Origin: Sporomusa malonica
GTDB taxonomy: Bacteria > Bacillota > Negativicutes > Sporomusales > Sporomusaceae
NCBI RefSeq assembly: GCF_900176355.1
Contig: NZ_FWXI01000001.1
Location: 124,001 to 188,000, forward strand
DNA length: 64,000 nucleotides
Reading direction: 5' to 3'
How positions within the stretch are numbered: the stretch's first letter is position 1; each line of letters begins with the position of its first letter. Below are positions 55,064 to 63,356 of the stretch, piece after piece. The position numbers and the translations under genes were made by a program. The notes beneath the pieces were generated by a model, which saw only the letters and a list, made by a program, of their open reading frames with translations, was not told the DNA's origin and searched no databases.

Positions 55064-55080
55064 TTGGCATGAAATTTGCA
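55064..55080 (+). promoter_or_regulatory. Sigma-54 promoter 1
   Basis: TTGGCATGAAATTTGCA: the -24 GG (55066-55067) and -12 GC (55078-55079) are 10 bases apart, as required. The start is expected near 55091, about 60 bases before the MFS gene. Confidence 0.85.
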
Positions 55081-55151
55081 TATATATTAAATATCTGCAG
55101 ATGAACACTAATTTGCGGGGGACAATAATAATATTGAACGGAGGAGAAAAA

Positions 55152-56498
55152 ATGTCTCAAACTACAGTAAACACTCAGTCGAATGTTGCTTCAGGAAAGG
55201 TGACGAAATTTCGTTGGGTTGTGTTGGCACTTATTTTTGTAATTTATACTATCGCCACCGCAGACCGCGCTAACATCGGCATTGCGATGCCCTTTATCCG
55301 GAAAGAGTTTCCGATGAGTAACACCGAAGCCGGAATGATGATGAGTCTGTTTTTTGCAGGGTATGTTTTGTCGATGATTCCCGGCGGATTTTTGGTTCGC
55401 AAGCTTGGTGTAAGTAAGATATTTTCAATTTTCATGTTTTTTACATCTCTATTTACAGGGCTGATAGGAATGGCTGGCTCAATTTTTCAGATGAAACTCT
55501 TTCGTTTAGGTGTTGGTCTCTCCGAAGGACCACTGGCTGTTGGTATGCCTACCACGATTAATAATTGGTTTCCAGCCAAAGAGAAAGGTTTTGCCACCGG
55601 TATTTTTATTGCTGCGTCCAAGTTTGGTCCCCTTGTCGTGCCGCCTCTGTGTGGGCTTATTATTCAAATGTGGGGTTGGCGCGAGATATTCTTCTTTTTC
55701 GCTATTCCCGGCGTATTGCTAGGTATTGCATGGTATTTTATAGTAGCGGATAAGCCGTCCCAAAGCCGTTTTTGTTCACCTGCCGAAGCTGAGTATATCG
55801 AAACGGACGCAGTAGTTATTGAGGGAAAGAAAAAGGAAGCCAAACCATATAAACTTGCCTGGCTGGATAAAATAGTCAGAGCAAAAAAGATTGAGCGTCT
55901 CGATACTCCTAAGAAGATATTCACTTCTTGGAATATGATTGGCAGCTCACTGGGTTATTTCTTTATGATTGCTATTACCACTACGATGATGTCATGGATT
56001 CCGACCTATTTGGTTACAGTGAAAAAACTTGCCATTATGAAAATGGCCTTTGCCGCTGCAGCGCCCTTTGCAGGTACTGTGATTGGCAATATGGTGGGGG
56101 GCTGGCTGTCGGATAATGTTTTCGGCAAGCGGCGTAAACCGTTGATGCTGTTTACTGCTCTTACAACATCTTTCATGATGTATTCGCTGATCACTTCACC
56201 TGCAGATCCATGGTTACTGGGTGGACTTCTATTTGTTACCGGTTTTTTCCTTTCTTTAGGCTTCTCGGCTTTTGTGGTTTACCCCATGGGACTGGTAACA
56301 AAAGAGCAATTCTCAATAGCTACTGCTATCACCAATACCGGCGGACAGCTTGGCGGATTCTGTACCCCGATAGCCATAGGCTGGCTTTTGGATAAGTATA
56401 ATTGGGATATAGTGTTTACCGCTTTGGCTGCCGGATGTCTCATCTGTTTCTTGCTTGTTTCGACAATAGAGGAACCGGTGGATGATCCTTTGGTGTAA
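55152..56498 (+). CDS. MFS transporter, anion:cation symporter type
   Basis: 448 residues, twelve predicted membrane segments. DRANIGIAMPFIRKEF at the first loop and GGFLVRKLG are typical of the ACS group that takes up organic anions (hexuronates, tartrate, phthalate). ATG 55152 follows GGAGGAG. It is the first gene after sigma-54 promoter 1 and is cotranscribed with the membrane protein at 56528. The substrate is probably the acid degraded by the enzymes downstream (inference). Confidence 0.88.
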   Translation: MSQTTVNTQSNVASGKVTKFRWVVLALIFVIYTIATADRANIGIAMPFIRKEFPMSNTEAGMMMSLFFAGYVLSMIPGGFLVRKLGVSKIFSIFMFFTSLFTGLIGMAGSIFQMKLFRLGVGLSEGPLAVGMPTTINNWFPAKEKGFATGIFIAASKFGPLVVPPLCGLIIQMWGWREIFFFFAIPGVLLGIAWYFIVADKPSQSRFCSPAEAEYIETDAVVIEGKKKEAKPYKLAWLDKIVRAKKIERLDTPKKIFTSWNMIGSSLGYFFMIAITTTMMSWIPTYLVTVKKLAIMKMAFAAAAPFAGTVIGNMVGGWLSDNVFGKRRKPLMLFTALTTSFMMYSLITSPADPWLLGGLLFVTGFFLSLGFSAFVVYPMGLVTKEQFSIATAITNTGGQLGGFCTPIAIGWLLDKYNWDIVFTALAAGCLICFLLVSTIEEPVDDPLV

Positions 56499-56527
56499 GC
56501 GGTAGCCGATAAGCAGGAGGAATTATA

Positions 56528-57202
56528 TTGAACCGAGGCGATTTATTATGGCTGACTGCCCTTTGTGCGGTATCGTCGATATTGCTGGTACCGGCTAGCC
56601 ATCAAATATTTGTAGAGGTTACCAAAACTCACCCTTATTTCATGGGTTTTATCAAATTTGCTATTTTAGCCACTATGGGCGAATTGTTGGCTATCAGAAT
56701 CAGCGGAGGAAGATGGGAAAATCCACCTGGCGTGATATACCGCTCTATTGTATGGGGCGTCATTGGTATGCTTATCGTTTTGATGTTTGAAATGTTTTCA
56801 GGCGGTGTAGCAAGTGCGGTATCCAAGGGACTTTTGTGGGCTGGTACCGGGGAAGCGCATAAAGTTTGGATGGCGTTCTGGATTGCTGCCATCATGAATC
56901 TGGTGTTCGCACCTACTTTTATGACTGCTCACCGGATAACTGATACCTATATTGACTTGATTTGTGGCGAGGGTATACCTTTTAGCGACGTAAAGTTGTC
57001 TGCAGTACTTGCCAAAATTGACTGGCAAGGTTTGATTTCCTTCGTTGTTATGAAAACTATACCGCTTTTCTGGATACCGGCGCACACGATCGTCTTTTTA
57101 CTGCCTCCTGAATACAGAATTTTAACGGCAGCGTATTTATCCATTGCATTAGGAGCTATTCTTGCTTATGGTAAAAGGGAAAAAAATCAAAGTCCGCACT
57201 AA
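56528..57202 (+). CDS. Conserved membrane protein of unknown function
   Basis: 224 residues and about five hydrophobic helices with conserved-looking HPYFMGFIKFAILATMGE and FWIAAIMNLVFAPTFMTAHR. I do not recognise the family with certainty; it is loosely reminiscent of Mpv17-like proteins. The TTG start at 56528 is 7 bases after AGGAGG, 30 bases after the MFS gene, so same operon. A transport-related helper role is a guess from position. Confidence 0.65.
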   Translation: MNRGDLLWLTALCAVSSILLVPASHQIFVEVTKTHPYFMGFIKFAILATMGELLAIRISGGRWENPPGVIYRSIVWGVIGMLIVLMFEMFSGGVASAVSKGLLWAGTGEAHKVWMAFWIAAIMNLVFAPTFMTAHRITDTYIDLICGEGIPFSDVKLSAVLAKIDWQGLISFVVMKTIPLFWIPAHTIVFLLPPEYRILTAAYLSIALGAILAYGKREKNQSPH

Positions 57203-57266
57203 CATTGGTTAATACTGGAATGATGCGATGCGGCTTTTTAAGCAAAGTTTAATTTAATGCTAATTT

Positions 57267-57309
57267 AAAGTCCACAATCGGAATGATAATTCCGGTTGTG
57301 GACTTTTTT
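57267..57309 (+). terminator. Intrinsic terminator after the membrane protein gene
   Basis: AAAGTCCACAATCGGAAT pairs with ATTCCGGTTGTGGACTTT (one wobble), ending in TTTTTT. It contains proposed activator site 2. Confidence 0.85.
57279..57294. promoter_or_regulatory. Proposed upstream activator site 2
   Basis: CGGAA-TGATAA-TTCCG, 86 bases before the -24 element of promoter 2. Confidence 0.7.
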
Positions 57310-57378
57310 AAATTATATTAGGGACTGATAAAATGCCGAAAGGTAACAATAGTCGACTTATTTTTTCATAAAGAATAA

Positions 57379-57395
57379 ATGGCATGAAACTTGCG
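57379..57395 (+). promoter_or_regulatory. Sigma-54 promoter 2
   Basis: ATGGCATGAAACTTGCG, GG (57381-57382) and GC (57393-57394) 10 bases apart. A 5' region of about 110 bases precedes the carrier gene. Confidence 0.82.
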
Positions 57396-57514
57396 TGTAT
57401 AACTAGTAGTGTTGTTATGTAAATAAAACATAATGAAGGGGGGGTGACAACGGAAAAAACTTTAGAAAAAGTCAAAATAATGATTAGAAAAAATATTAAC
57501 AAGGAGTATAAAAA

Positions 57515-58762
57515 ATGAACTTTGCTTTACTATCGGTTATTGCACTCATCTTGGCAATTGTAATTGGGGTAAAGAAAAAAATTAACATCGGAATAATTGC
57601 CATGTTTTTTGCGTTTTCTTTAGGACACTTTGTTTTTGGGTTAAAAGACAAAGATATGATTCTGAAAGGCTGGCCGCTAGGGATTTTCTTCATAATGATG
57701 TCGGCAATGTTCATGTTTTCTTTTGCCACAGTAAATGGAGCTACCCGACTGCTGGCGGAAAAACTGGCCTATGCAATCAGAAATTATGCCAAACTTCTTC
57801 CGTGGGCGTTTATGTTGGCTACCGATTTGCTGACAGGTATCGGGGCTGACCCGTCGGTTATTATATTTATGCTGCCAATTGCCTTGATAGCAGGTGAAAA
57901 AAGCGGCGTTAACCCGTTGATGCTGTGTATTATGATACTCGGTGGCGCGCTGGCCGGCGGTGCTTCACCGGTGAGTGTTATCGGTATTGTTACAGCCGGC
58001 CTGACTGCTAAAGCAGGGGTAGAGCATTATTTGCCAATATGGTTTGCCACGATAACAACCATATTATCGTTATCGTTCATGGCGTACTTTGGCCTTGGCG
58101 GATTAAAAATCAAAAAAGGTGAAGATGTCGAGTATCAAAAGCCTGGTGATTTTAATGCCAAGCAAATAAAAACACTGTGTGTTATCGCAGGTGCGCTTTC
58201 TTTGATACTGCTCTTTAAGGTGGATATCGGCGTCGCTGCATTTATTGGTTCAGGGGTATTGTTGATGTTAGGCGTGGCGGATGAAAAAGAAGCGGTGAAA
58301 TCGGTTAACTGGGGTGTATTATTGCTGGTTGGCGGGACTGGAATTTTAGTGGAGGTAATGACGGCAGTCGGCGGTATAAAAATGATGGCCAAATTCTTGT
58401 CGTCAATTATGACGGAAAGCACCGCGGCTCCGATCATGGCTTTGATTGCCGGTCTTATGACGTATGTTTCCAGTGCTACCGGAGTGGTAATGCCTACTCT
58501 CTTTCCTACGTTAGGCGGCATAGTACAAGAATTACATGGAACTGTGAGTCCGATACAATTAATGCAGGGTATACAAGCTGCGGCGATTGGTGCAGTACCA
58601 TATAGTCCGCTTTCGGCACTGGGGGCAATGGCGATGGCATCTTTGCCGGCAAGTGTGGATAAAGAGAAGTTGTTTACTCAATTGATTATCACGGCTGCTT
58701 TAGCGTTGATATGGACAATGTTCTTGACTTATATCGGGGTGTTTAATATTTTTATTCGATAG
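57515..58762 (+). CDS. MatC-like dicarboxylate carrier
   Basis: 415 residues and about eleven membrane segments in two similar halves, each with a re-entrant-type motif (GIGADPSVIIFMLPIALIAG; YVSSATGVVMPTLFPTL). The first half resembles the MatC N-terminal family of malonate/dicarboxylate carriers within the ion-transporter superfamily. It is transcribed alone from sigma-54 promoter 2 after an AAGGAG site. Uptake of a di- or hydroxydicarboxylic acid is the best guess. Confidence 0.78.
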   Translation: MNFALLSVIALILAIVIGVKKKINIGIIAMFFAFSLGHFVFGLKDKDMILKGWPLGIFFIMMSAMFMFSFATVNGATRLLAEKLAYAIRNYAKLLPWAFMLATDLLTGIGADPSVIIFMLPIALIAGEKSGVNPLMLCIMILGGALAGGASPVSVIGIVTAGLTAKAGVEHYLPIWFATITTILSLSFMAYFGLGGLKIKKGEDVEYQKPGDFNAKQIKTLCVIAGALSLILLFKVDIGVAAFIGSGVLLMLGVADEKEAVKSVNWGVLLLVGGTGILVEVMTAVGGIKMMAKFLSSIMTESTAAPIMALIAGLMTYVSSATGVVMPTLFPTLGGIVQELHGTVSPIQLMQGIQAAAIGAVPYSPLSALGAMAMASLPASVDKEKLFTQLIITAALALIWTMFLTYIGVFNIFIR

Positions 58763-58832
58763 GAGTACGTGCTTTTTATCAGCTCTCGCGGGATGAATAG
58801 AAAAAAGCTAATGTGTTCAAGTATTCCGTAAA

Positions 58833-58848
58833 CGGAATGAAATTTCCG
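58833..58848. promoter_or_regulatory. Proposed upstream activator site 3
   Basis: CGGAA-TGAAAT-TTCCG, 87 bases before the -24 element of promoter 3. An extra TTCCG half (58824-58828) lies just before it. This copy is not inside a terminator. Confidence 0.7.
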
Positions 58849-58933
58849 GTCATGGAATTTTATTCATTAATGCAAATATCAGTAAAGTATGAAAAACAAA
58901 GAAGAAATAGTGGTTTAGCTGTTAGAAAAAAAG

Positions 58934-58950
58934 TTGGCACGAAAATTGCG
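58934..58950 (+). promoter_or_regulatory. Sigma-54 promoter 3
   Basis: TTGGCACGAAAATTGCG is close to the classical consensus: GG (58936-58937) and GC (58948-58949). The start is expected near 58961, before the CoA transferase gene. Confidence 0.88.
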
Positions 58951-58999
58951 ATAGTTGTTGTTGAAGTGTTTTATGTAGAAATTATAAAGGGGAGAAATA

Positions 59000-60196
59000 A
59001 TGACAATGGCAAAGCAAGCTTTAGCGGGAATCAAAGTATTAGATATGACACAATTTTTAGCAGGGCCTTATTGCGGATTGGTACTTGCCGATATGGGTGC
59101 TGAGGTTATTAAAATCGAGAATCCGACAGGCGACTTTGTTAGAAAGGCCCGCCCACAGATTAAAGATACCAGCATTTACTATGAAAATATGAACAGAGGC
59201 AAAAAAAGCGTAACTATTAACTTAAAAACCAAAGAAGGCAAAGATATATTTGCCAAGCTGATTGCTAAAGCAGATATTTTGATTGAAAACAACCGTCCCG
59301 GGGTTATGGAAAGACTGGGATTCTCATATGAACAAACCAAAGCGATGAATCCTGGCCTTATCTATTGTTCTATTTCAGGCTTTGGGCAAACCGGCCCCTA
59401 TAGTCAGCGCCCTGGTTACGATCTGATCGGCCAGGCGATGGCCGGCGCCATGAGCCTGACCGGCATGGAGGGACAGATTCCGCTGAAGTCTGGCATTCCT
59501 TTGGCTGATGTCATGGGGGGGATGAACGGCGCCATCGGCGTATTGGCAGCGCTCCAGTACCGCAATATGACCGGTAAAGGTCAGCATATCGATGTTGCAT
59601 TAGTTGATAGTATTGTTTCCAGTTTGCTTACGAATACTTTCCAATATCAAATTACTGGAGAAATCCCAGGCCCCAGCGGTAATCGGTACTTCAATGCGTA
59701 CCCATATGATTCCTTTAGTGCTAAAGACGGCGAATATGTCGTCGCCTGCGGCACCGATCCACATTTCTATACCATGGCCGATGCTATGGGCATGCCGGAA
59801 TTGAAGGAAGATCCGCGTTTTAAATACCTTGATGACCGCAAAACTACAGGCGCCGATGCTCTCAAGAAAATTATCGACAAATGGAGCAGTGATAAGACCG
59901 TCGAACAATGTGTCGATATTTTAATGGCTGTTGAAATTCCCGTAGCGCCTATCCTTAACGTCAAGCAAGTGGTGGAAGATAAACATATCCGGGAAGCGAG
60001 AGAGATGTTTGTAGATGTTGAGCATCCGGTAGCCGGCAAGTTCTACATCACCGGTAATCCGGTAAAGATGTCGGAAACTCCGACCACTCCTACTAAATGC
60101 GCTTCCATGCTTGGTGCTGACAACGAAGAAGTCTTCGCTACAATCGGTTTGGACAAGAAAACCGTACAAGAATATAAAGAAAAGAAAATTATTTAA
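59000..60196 (+). CDS. Family III (CaiB/BaiF) CoA transferase
   Basis: 398 residues. MTQFLAGPYCGLVLADMGAEV and ENNRPGVMERLGF are family III hallmarks, and Asp141 in PGYDLIGQAM is the expected acyl-anhydride-forming aspartate. It moves CoA from an acyl-CoA donor to a free organic acid. It is the first gene of the sigma-54 promoter 3 operon and is followed by an HMG-CoA-lyase-type enzyme, so the acid is probably activated here and then cleaved. Confidence 0.9.
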   Translation: MTMAKQALAGIKVLDMTQFLAGPYCGLVLADMGAEVIKIENPTGDFVRKARPQIKDTSIYYENMNRGKKSVTINLKTKEGKDIFAKLIAKADILIENNRPGVMERLGFSYEQTKAMNPGLIYCSISGFGQTGPYSQRPGYDLIGQAMAGAMSLTGMEGQIPLKSGIPLADVMGGMNGAIGVLAALQYRNMTGKGQHIDVALVDSIVSSLLTNTFQYQITGEIPGPSGNRYFNAYPYDSFSAKDGEYVVACGTDPHFYTMADAMGMPELKEDPRFKYLDDRKTTGADALKKIIDKWSSDKTVEQCVDILMAVEIPVAPILNVKQVVEDKHIREAREMFVDVEHPVAGKFYITGNPVKMSETPTTPTKCASMLGADNEEVFATIGLDKKTVQEYKEKKII

Positions 60197-60212
60197 GCAG
60201 GTAGCATGAAAC

Positions 60213-60249
60213 TGGCCAGGCCTGAGGAAGTGCTACAGGCCTGGCTTTG
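60213..60249 (+). terminator. Weak hairpin between operon genes
   Basis: CCAGGCCTG (60216-60224) pairs with CAGGCCTGG (60236-60244), followed only by CTTTG. It may be a partial terminator or processing site within the operon. Confidence 0.4.
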
Positions 60250-60277
60250 ATATGAAAAATGTAGAGGGGGAAAGAGC

Positions 60278-61186
60278 ATGCATCTGCCCAAACAGGTAGA
60301 AATAACTGAAGTTGGCCCACGCGACGGGTTTCAGAATATCAAAGAATGGATTCCCACAGAAACAAAATTAGAAATTATTGACCATCTGGCGGCTTGCGGC
60401 TTTAAAAAAATGGAGGTAACTGCCTTCGTGCATCCGAAAGCAGTGCCGCAAATGGCGGATGCCAAGGAAATCATCACTGCTGTCAAGGCTAAACATAAAG
60501 ATGTGGTCTGGATGGCGCTGACGCCAAACCTAAAAGGCGTGACCAATGCTATTGAAGCGGGCGCCGATCAGGTAGGCTATATTATTTCAGCCAGTGATCG
60601 GCATAATTTTGCCAATACCAAACAAACCATTGACCAGTCGCTGGAAGGTTTGGGTGAGGTTTGTAAAATAAAAGGCGATACCAAAATCCAATTGTCGATT
60701 CCTACCGTGTTCAATTGTCCTTGGGGCGGGAGAGTTCCGGCGGAAAACGTAATAAAGATTATTGAATATGGGTTGTCGGTAGGCGTTGATGATATTGGCC
60801 TGGCAGATACCGTGGGGTCGGCTCATCCCCTGCAGGTAAAAGAACTGCTGGATATTGTAAAAGCTAAATTTCCTGAATTGAATTTGGTGCTGCATCTTCA
60901 TGATACCAACGGCATGGCTATGGCCAGTATCTTTGCGGCACTGCAGGCAGGTACCACCAGATTTGAAACGGCCGTCGGCGGCCTGGGCGGTTGCCCCTTT
61001 GCGCCGGGCGCAGCCGGCAATGTGGCTACGGAAGACCTTGTAAACATGCTGGAAGGCATGGGCATAAGCACCGGCATTGACTTTGACAAGCTGATGAAGG
61101 CGGCTTATAAGGTGCAGGAGTTATTGCCCGTACCTATTAGCAGCCGTATGTCCAGTGCGATAGCCTGTAAAACCCATATGGAGTAA
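60278..61186 (+). CDS. HMG-CoA-lyase-type enzyme
   Basis: 302-residue TIM-barrel. VEITEVGPRDGFQN carries the metal Asp and catalytic Arg, HLHDTNGMA the metal histidines, and GLGGCPFAPGAAGN the loop Cys239 typical of 3-hydroxy-3-methylglutaryl-CoA lyase. Relatives cleave citramalyl-CoA or other 3-hydroxyacyl-CoAs to acetyl-CoA plus a keto product. With the CoA transferase before it and a 2-oxoacid oxidoreductase after it, cleavage yielding a 2-oxoacid such as pyruvate would fit. HMG-CoA itself is the alternative. Confidence 0.85.
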   Translation: MHLPKQVEITEVGPRDGFQNIKEWIPTETKLEIIDHLAACGFKKMEVTAFVHPKAVPQMADAKEIITAVKAKHKDVVWMALTPNLKGVTNAIEAGADQVGYIISASDRHNFANTKQTIDQSLEGLGEVCKIKGDTKIQLSIPTVFNCPWGGRVPAENVIKIIEYGLSVGVDDIGLADTVGSAHPLQVKELLDIVKAKFPELNLVLHLHDTNGMAMASIFAALQAGTTRFETAVGGLGGCPFAPGAAGNVATEDLVNMLEGMGISTGIDFDKLMKAAYKVQELLPVPISSRMSSAIACKTHME

Positions 61187-61249
61187 AAGTGTTGCATCTT
61201 GAGTGGCCATTGGTTGGTTTGTATTAGGGTTTATCTATGGAGGAGGCTT

Positions 61250-61942
61250 ATGAACAGTACGTACAAAAAGTTCACAATGAATAAAACAAATTTTATCTTT
61301 GTTGGTGAAGCCGGAAGCGGCAAAAGCGAAATTGCCATAAATTTTGCAAAATATCTTGTTGATCTGGGTGAAAAACCAGTACACTTTTTTGATATGGATA
61401 TGACAAAGCCATTGTTCCGTTCTAGAGATGTGCAGAGAGATATTGAGAACCTGGGAATTGTTTTTCATCATCAGGAACAGTTTTTTGATGCACCAACAAT
61501 TGTAGGTGGCGTTAACGTTCTTTTGAAGGATGACAGCTGTTATGTGGTTATGGATATCGGTGGCAATGATATAGGTGCACGTGCTATAGGCGGATTTGCT
61601 CCTAAAATAAACAAAGATAATACAATCGTTTATTATGTTCTTAATGCTTACCGCCCTTGGTCAGATGACTTGAATCATATTGATGGGACATTGTCGTCCA
61701 TATTGAAAATATCTCATATTAAGTTAGATAAAGTGCGCATGATAAGTAATCCGAATAATGGAATTACAACAACGGCGGAAGAAGTAATAGAAGGCAATAG
61801 AAAAATGGCTGAGATGATCGGGCCGCTGCTGGATATTGAATTTATCTGCGTCAGTGATAATTTATATGATGAAGTAAAGGATAAGACCGATATTCCAGTT
61901 CTTCCTATTCGTTTATATTTGACATATGAATGGCTTAAATAA
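61250..61942 (+). CDS. P-loop (SIMIBI-type) ATPase of unknown role
   Basis: 230 residues: Walker A GEAGSGKSE near residue 20, a switch-like DMDMTKPLFRSRD near 50, and Walker B-like VVMDIGGNDIG near 90. The pattern resembles MinD/ParA/CobW-type NTPases, but I recognise no specific family. ATG 61250 follows GGAGGAGG. Position between the lyase and ferredoxin-oxidoreductase genes suggests a maturation or activation role for one of these enzymes (inference). A palindrome (TAAACATTG/CAATGTTTA, 61988-62010) follows it. Confidence 0.65.
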   Translation: MNSTYKKFTMNKTNFIFVGEAGSGKSEIAINFAKYLVDLGEKPVHFFDMDMTKPLFRSRDVQRDIENLGIVFHHQEQFFDAPTIVGGVNVLLKDDSCYVVMDIGGNDIGARAIGGFAPKINKDNTIVYYVLNAYRPWSDDLNHIDGTLSSILKISHIKLDKVRMISNPNNGITTTAEEVIEGNRKMAEMIGPLLDIEFICVSDNLYDEVKDKTDIPVLPIRLYLTYEWLK

Positions 61943-62058
61943 TCAAGCCGTGATGCCACTTAGAAAATGAATGGATTTAATTAGCTCTAAACATTGCTTT
62001 ACAATGTTTAGATATAAAATGAACAGCATTTATTTTGAGAAGGAGGATTTGATTAAAA

Positions 62059-62280
62059 ATGGCAAAAGTAGAGATTAGATCAGAAAGCTGTAAAAGCTGT
62101 CAATATTGTATTAAGTTTTGCCCTAAGGGTGTGCTCGCTGTAGGAGACAAAGTTAATGCAAAAGGCTATGAGTATGTGGTGCCGGTTAAGATGGATGCTT
62201 GTACCGGATGCGCTATCTGTGCAAGAATGTGTCCGGATGCTGCGATTGAAGTATATAAGGAGGAGCAGAAAAATGTCTAG
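62059..62280 (+). CDS. korD: 2[4Fe-4S] ferredoxin subunit of a 2-oxoacid oxidoreductase
   Basis: 73 residues with two cluster motifs, CKSCQYCIKFCP and CTGCAICARMCP. It is the delta-type subunit that passes electrons from the TPP site to soluble ferredoxin. It overlaps the alpha-subunit gene by 8 bases, so the two are coupled. Confidence 0.9.
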   Translation: MAKVEIRSESCKSCQYCIKFCPKGVLAVGDKVNAKGYEYVVPVKMDACTGCAICARMCPDAAIEVYKEEQKNV

Positions 62281-63343
62281 AGTATTTATGAAAGGCTGTG
62301 AAGCTATCGCTGAAGCAGCTGTTAGAGCCGGCTGTAGATTTTTCGCCGGATATCCTATTACACCTCAGAATGAAATTCCAGAATACTTCGCAAGAAGAAT
62401 GCCTGAAGTTGGCGGAGTTTTTGTCCAAGGAGAAAGCGAAGTTGCTTCTATAAACATGGTTTATGGTGCTGGTTCAACAGGAACAAGATCAATGACATCA
62501 TCATCAAGCTGTGGTATCTCACTAAAAAGTGAAGGTATTTCATACTGCGCATCAGCACGTATACCAATGGTTTTTGCTAATATTTCACGTGGAGGTCCTG
62601 GTGTAGGTTCCATTCATCCAGCTCAGCAGGATTATTTCCAGGCTACTAAAGCTTCTGGTAATGGTGGATTTGAAATGTTAGTATTTGCTCCAGCTACAGT
62701 TCAGGAAGCAATTGATATGACATATAAAGCATTTGATTATGCACAAAGAGACAGAAACCCTGTTTTAATTCTTTGTGACGGTGTTATCGGCACAATGATG
62801 GAGCCAGTTGTGTTACCTGAAATGAAAACAGAGGAAGAAGTTGCTGCATTAAAAGAAGCCAACAAAGAGTGGGCTTGTATCGGACATGGAAAAGATGTTA
62901 AACGTGGATGGATTGAACCAGGTCACTGGAGAGGTCAGGAAGATGCTAATATCGAAGCGGCAGCTATGTATGCAACATGGGATAAAGACGTACAGGTAGA
63001 AGAATATATGGTAGAAGATGCAGAAATCGTTATCGCTGCTTATGGTATTTCAGCTCGTGTAGCAAAATCAGCCATTGATATTCTTCGTAAAGAAGGAAGT
63101 AAAGTTGGTTTAATCAGACCGATAACAGTACATCCTTTCCCTTATAATTCCTTCGAAAAACTGGATTACAGCAGAGTTAAAGCAATACTTGACGTTGAAA
63201 TGTCTATTCCTGCACAGCTAATCTATGACGTCAAACAAGCTGTTAAAGATCGTTGTCCAATAGAAACATGCTTGCGTTCAGGCGGACAAATCATGAGTCG
63301 TGACGCAGTGATAGCCGCTGTAAGAAAGCTTAACGAGAAATAG
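62273..63343 (+). CDS. korA: 2-oxoacid:ferredoxin oxidoreductase, alpha subunit
   Basis: 356 residues. GYPITPQNEIPEYF, the Ser-rich SSSSCGISLKSEG loop and RGGPGVGSIHPAQQDYF are typical of KorA/VorB alpha chains, which help bind CoA and the 2-oxoacid. The complex turns a 2-oxoacid plus CoA into acyl-CoA, CO2 and reduced ferredoxin. ATG 62273 follows AAGGAGG inside the ferredoxin gene. KorA and VorB cannot be told apart here. Codons are more A/T- and AGA-rich than in the CoA transferase and lyase genes. Confidence 0.9.
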   Translation: MSRVFMKGCEAIAEAAVRAGCRFFAGYPITPQNEIPEYFARRMPEVGGVFVQGESEVASINMVYGAGSTGTRSMTSSSSCGISLKSEGISYCASARIPMVFANISRGGPGVGSIHPAQQDYFQATKASGNGGFEMLVFAPATVQEAIDMTYKAFDYAQRDRNPVLILCDGVIGTMMEPVVLPEMKTEEEVAALKEANKEWACIGHGKDVKRGWIEPGHWRGQEDANIEAAAMYATWDKDVQVEEYMVEDAEIVIAAYGISARVAKSAIDILRKEGSKVGLIRPITVHPFPYNSFEKLDYSRVKAILDVEMSIPAQLIYDVKQAVKDRCPIETCLRSGGQIMSRDAVIAAVRKLNEK

Positions 63344-63356
63344 GAGGGTAGTAAAC

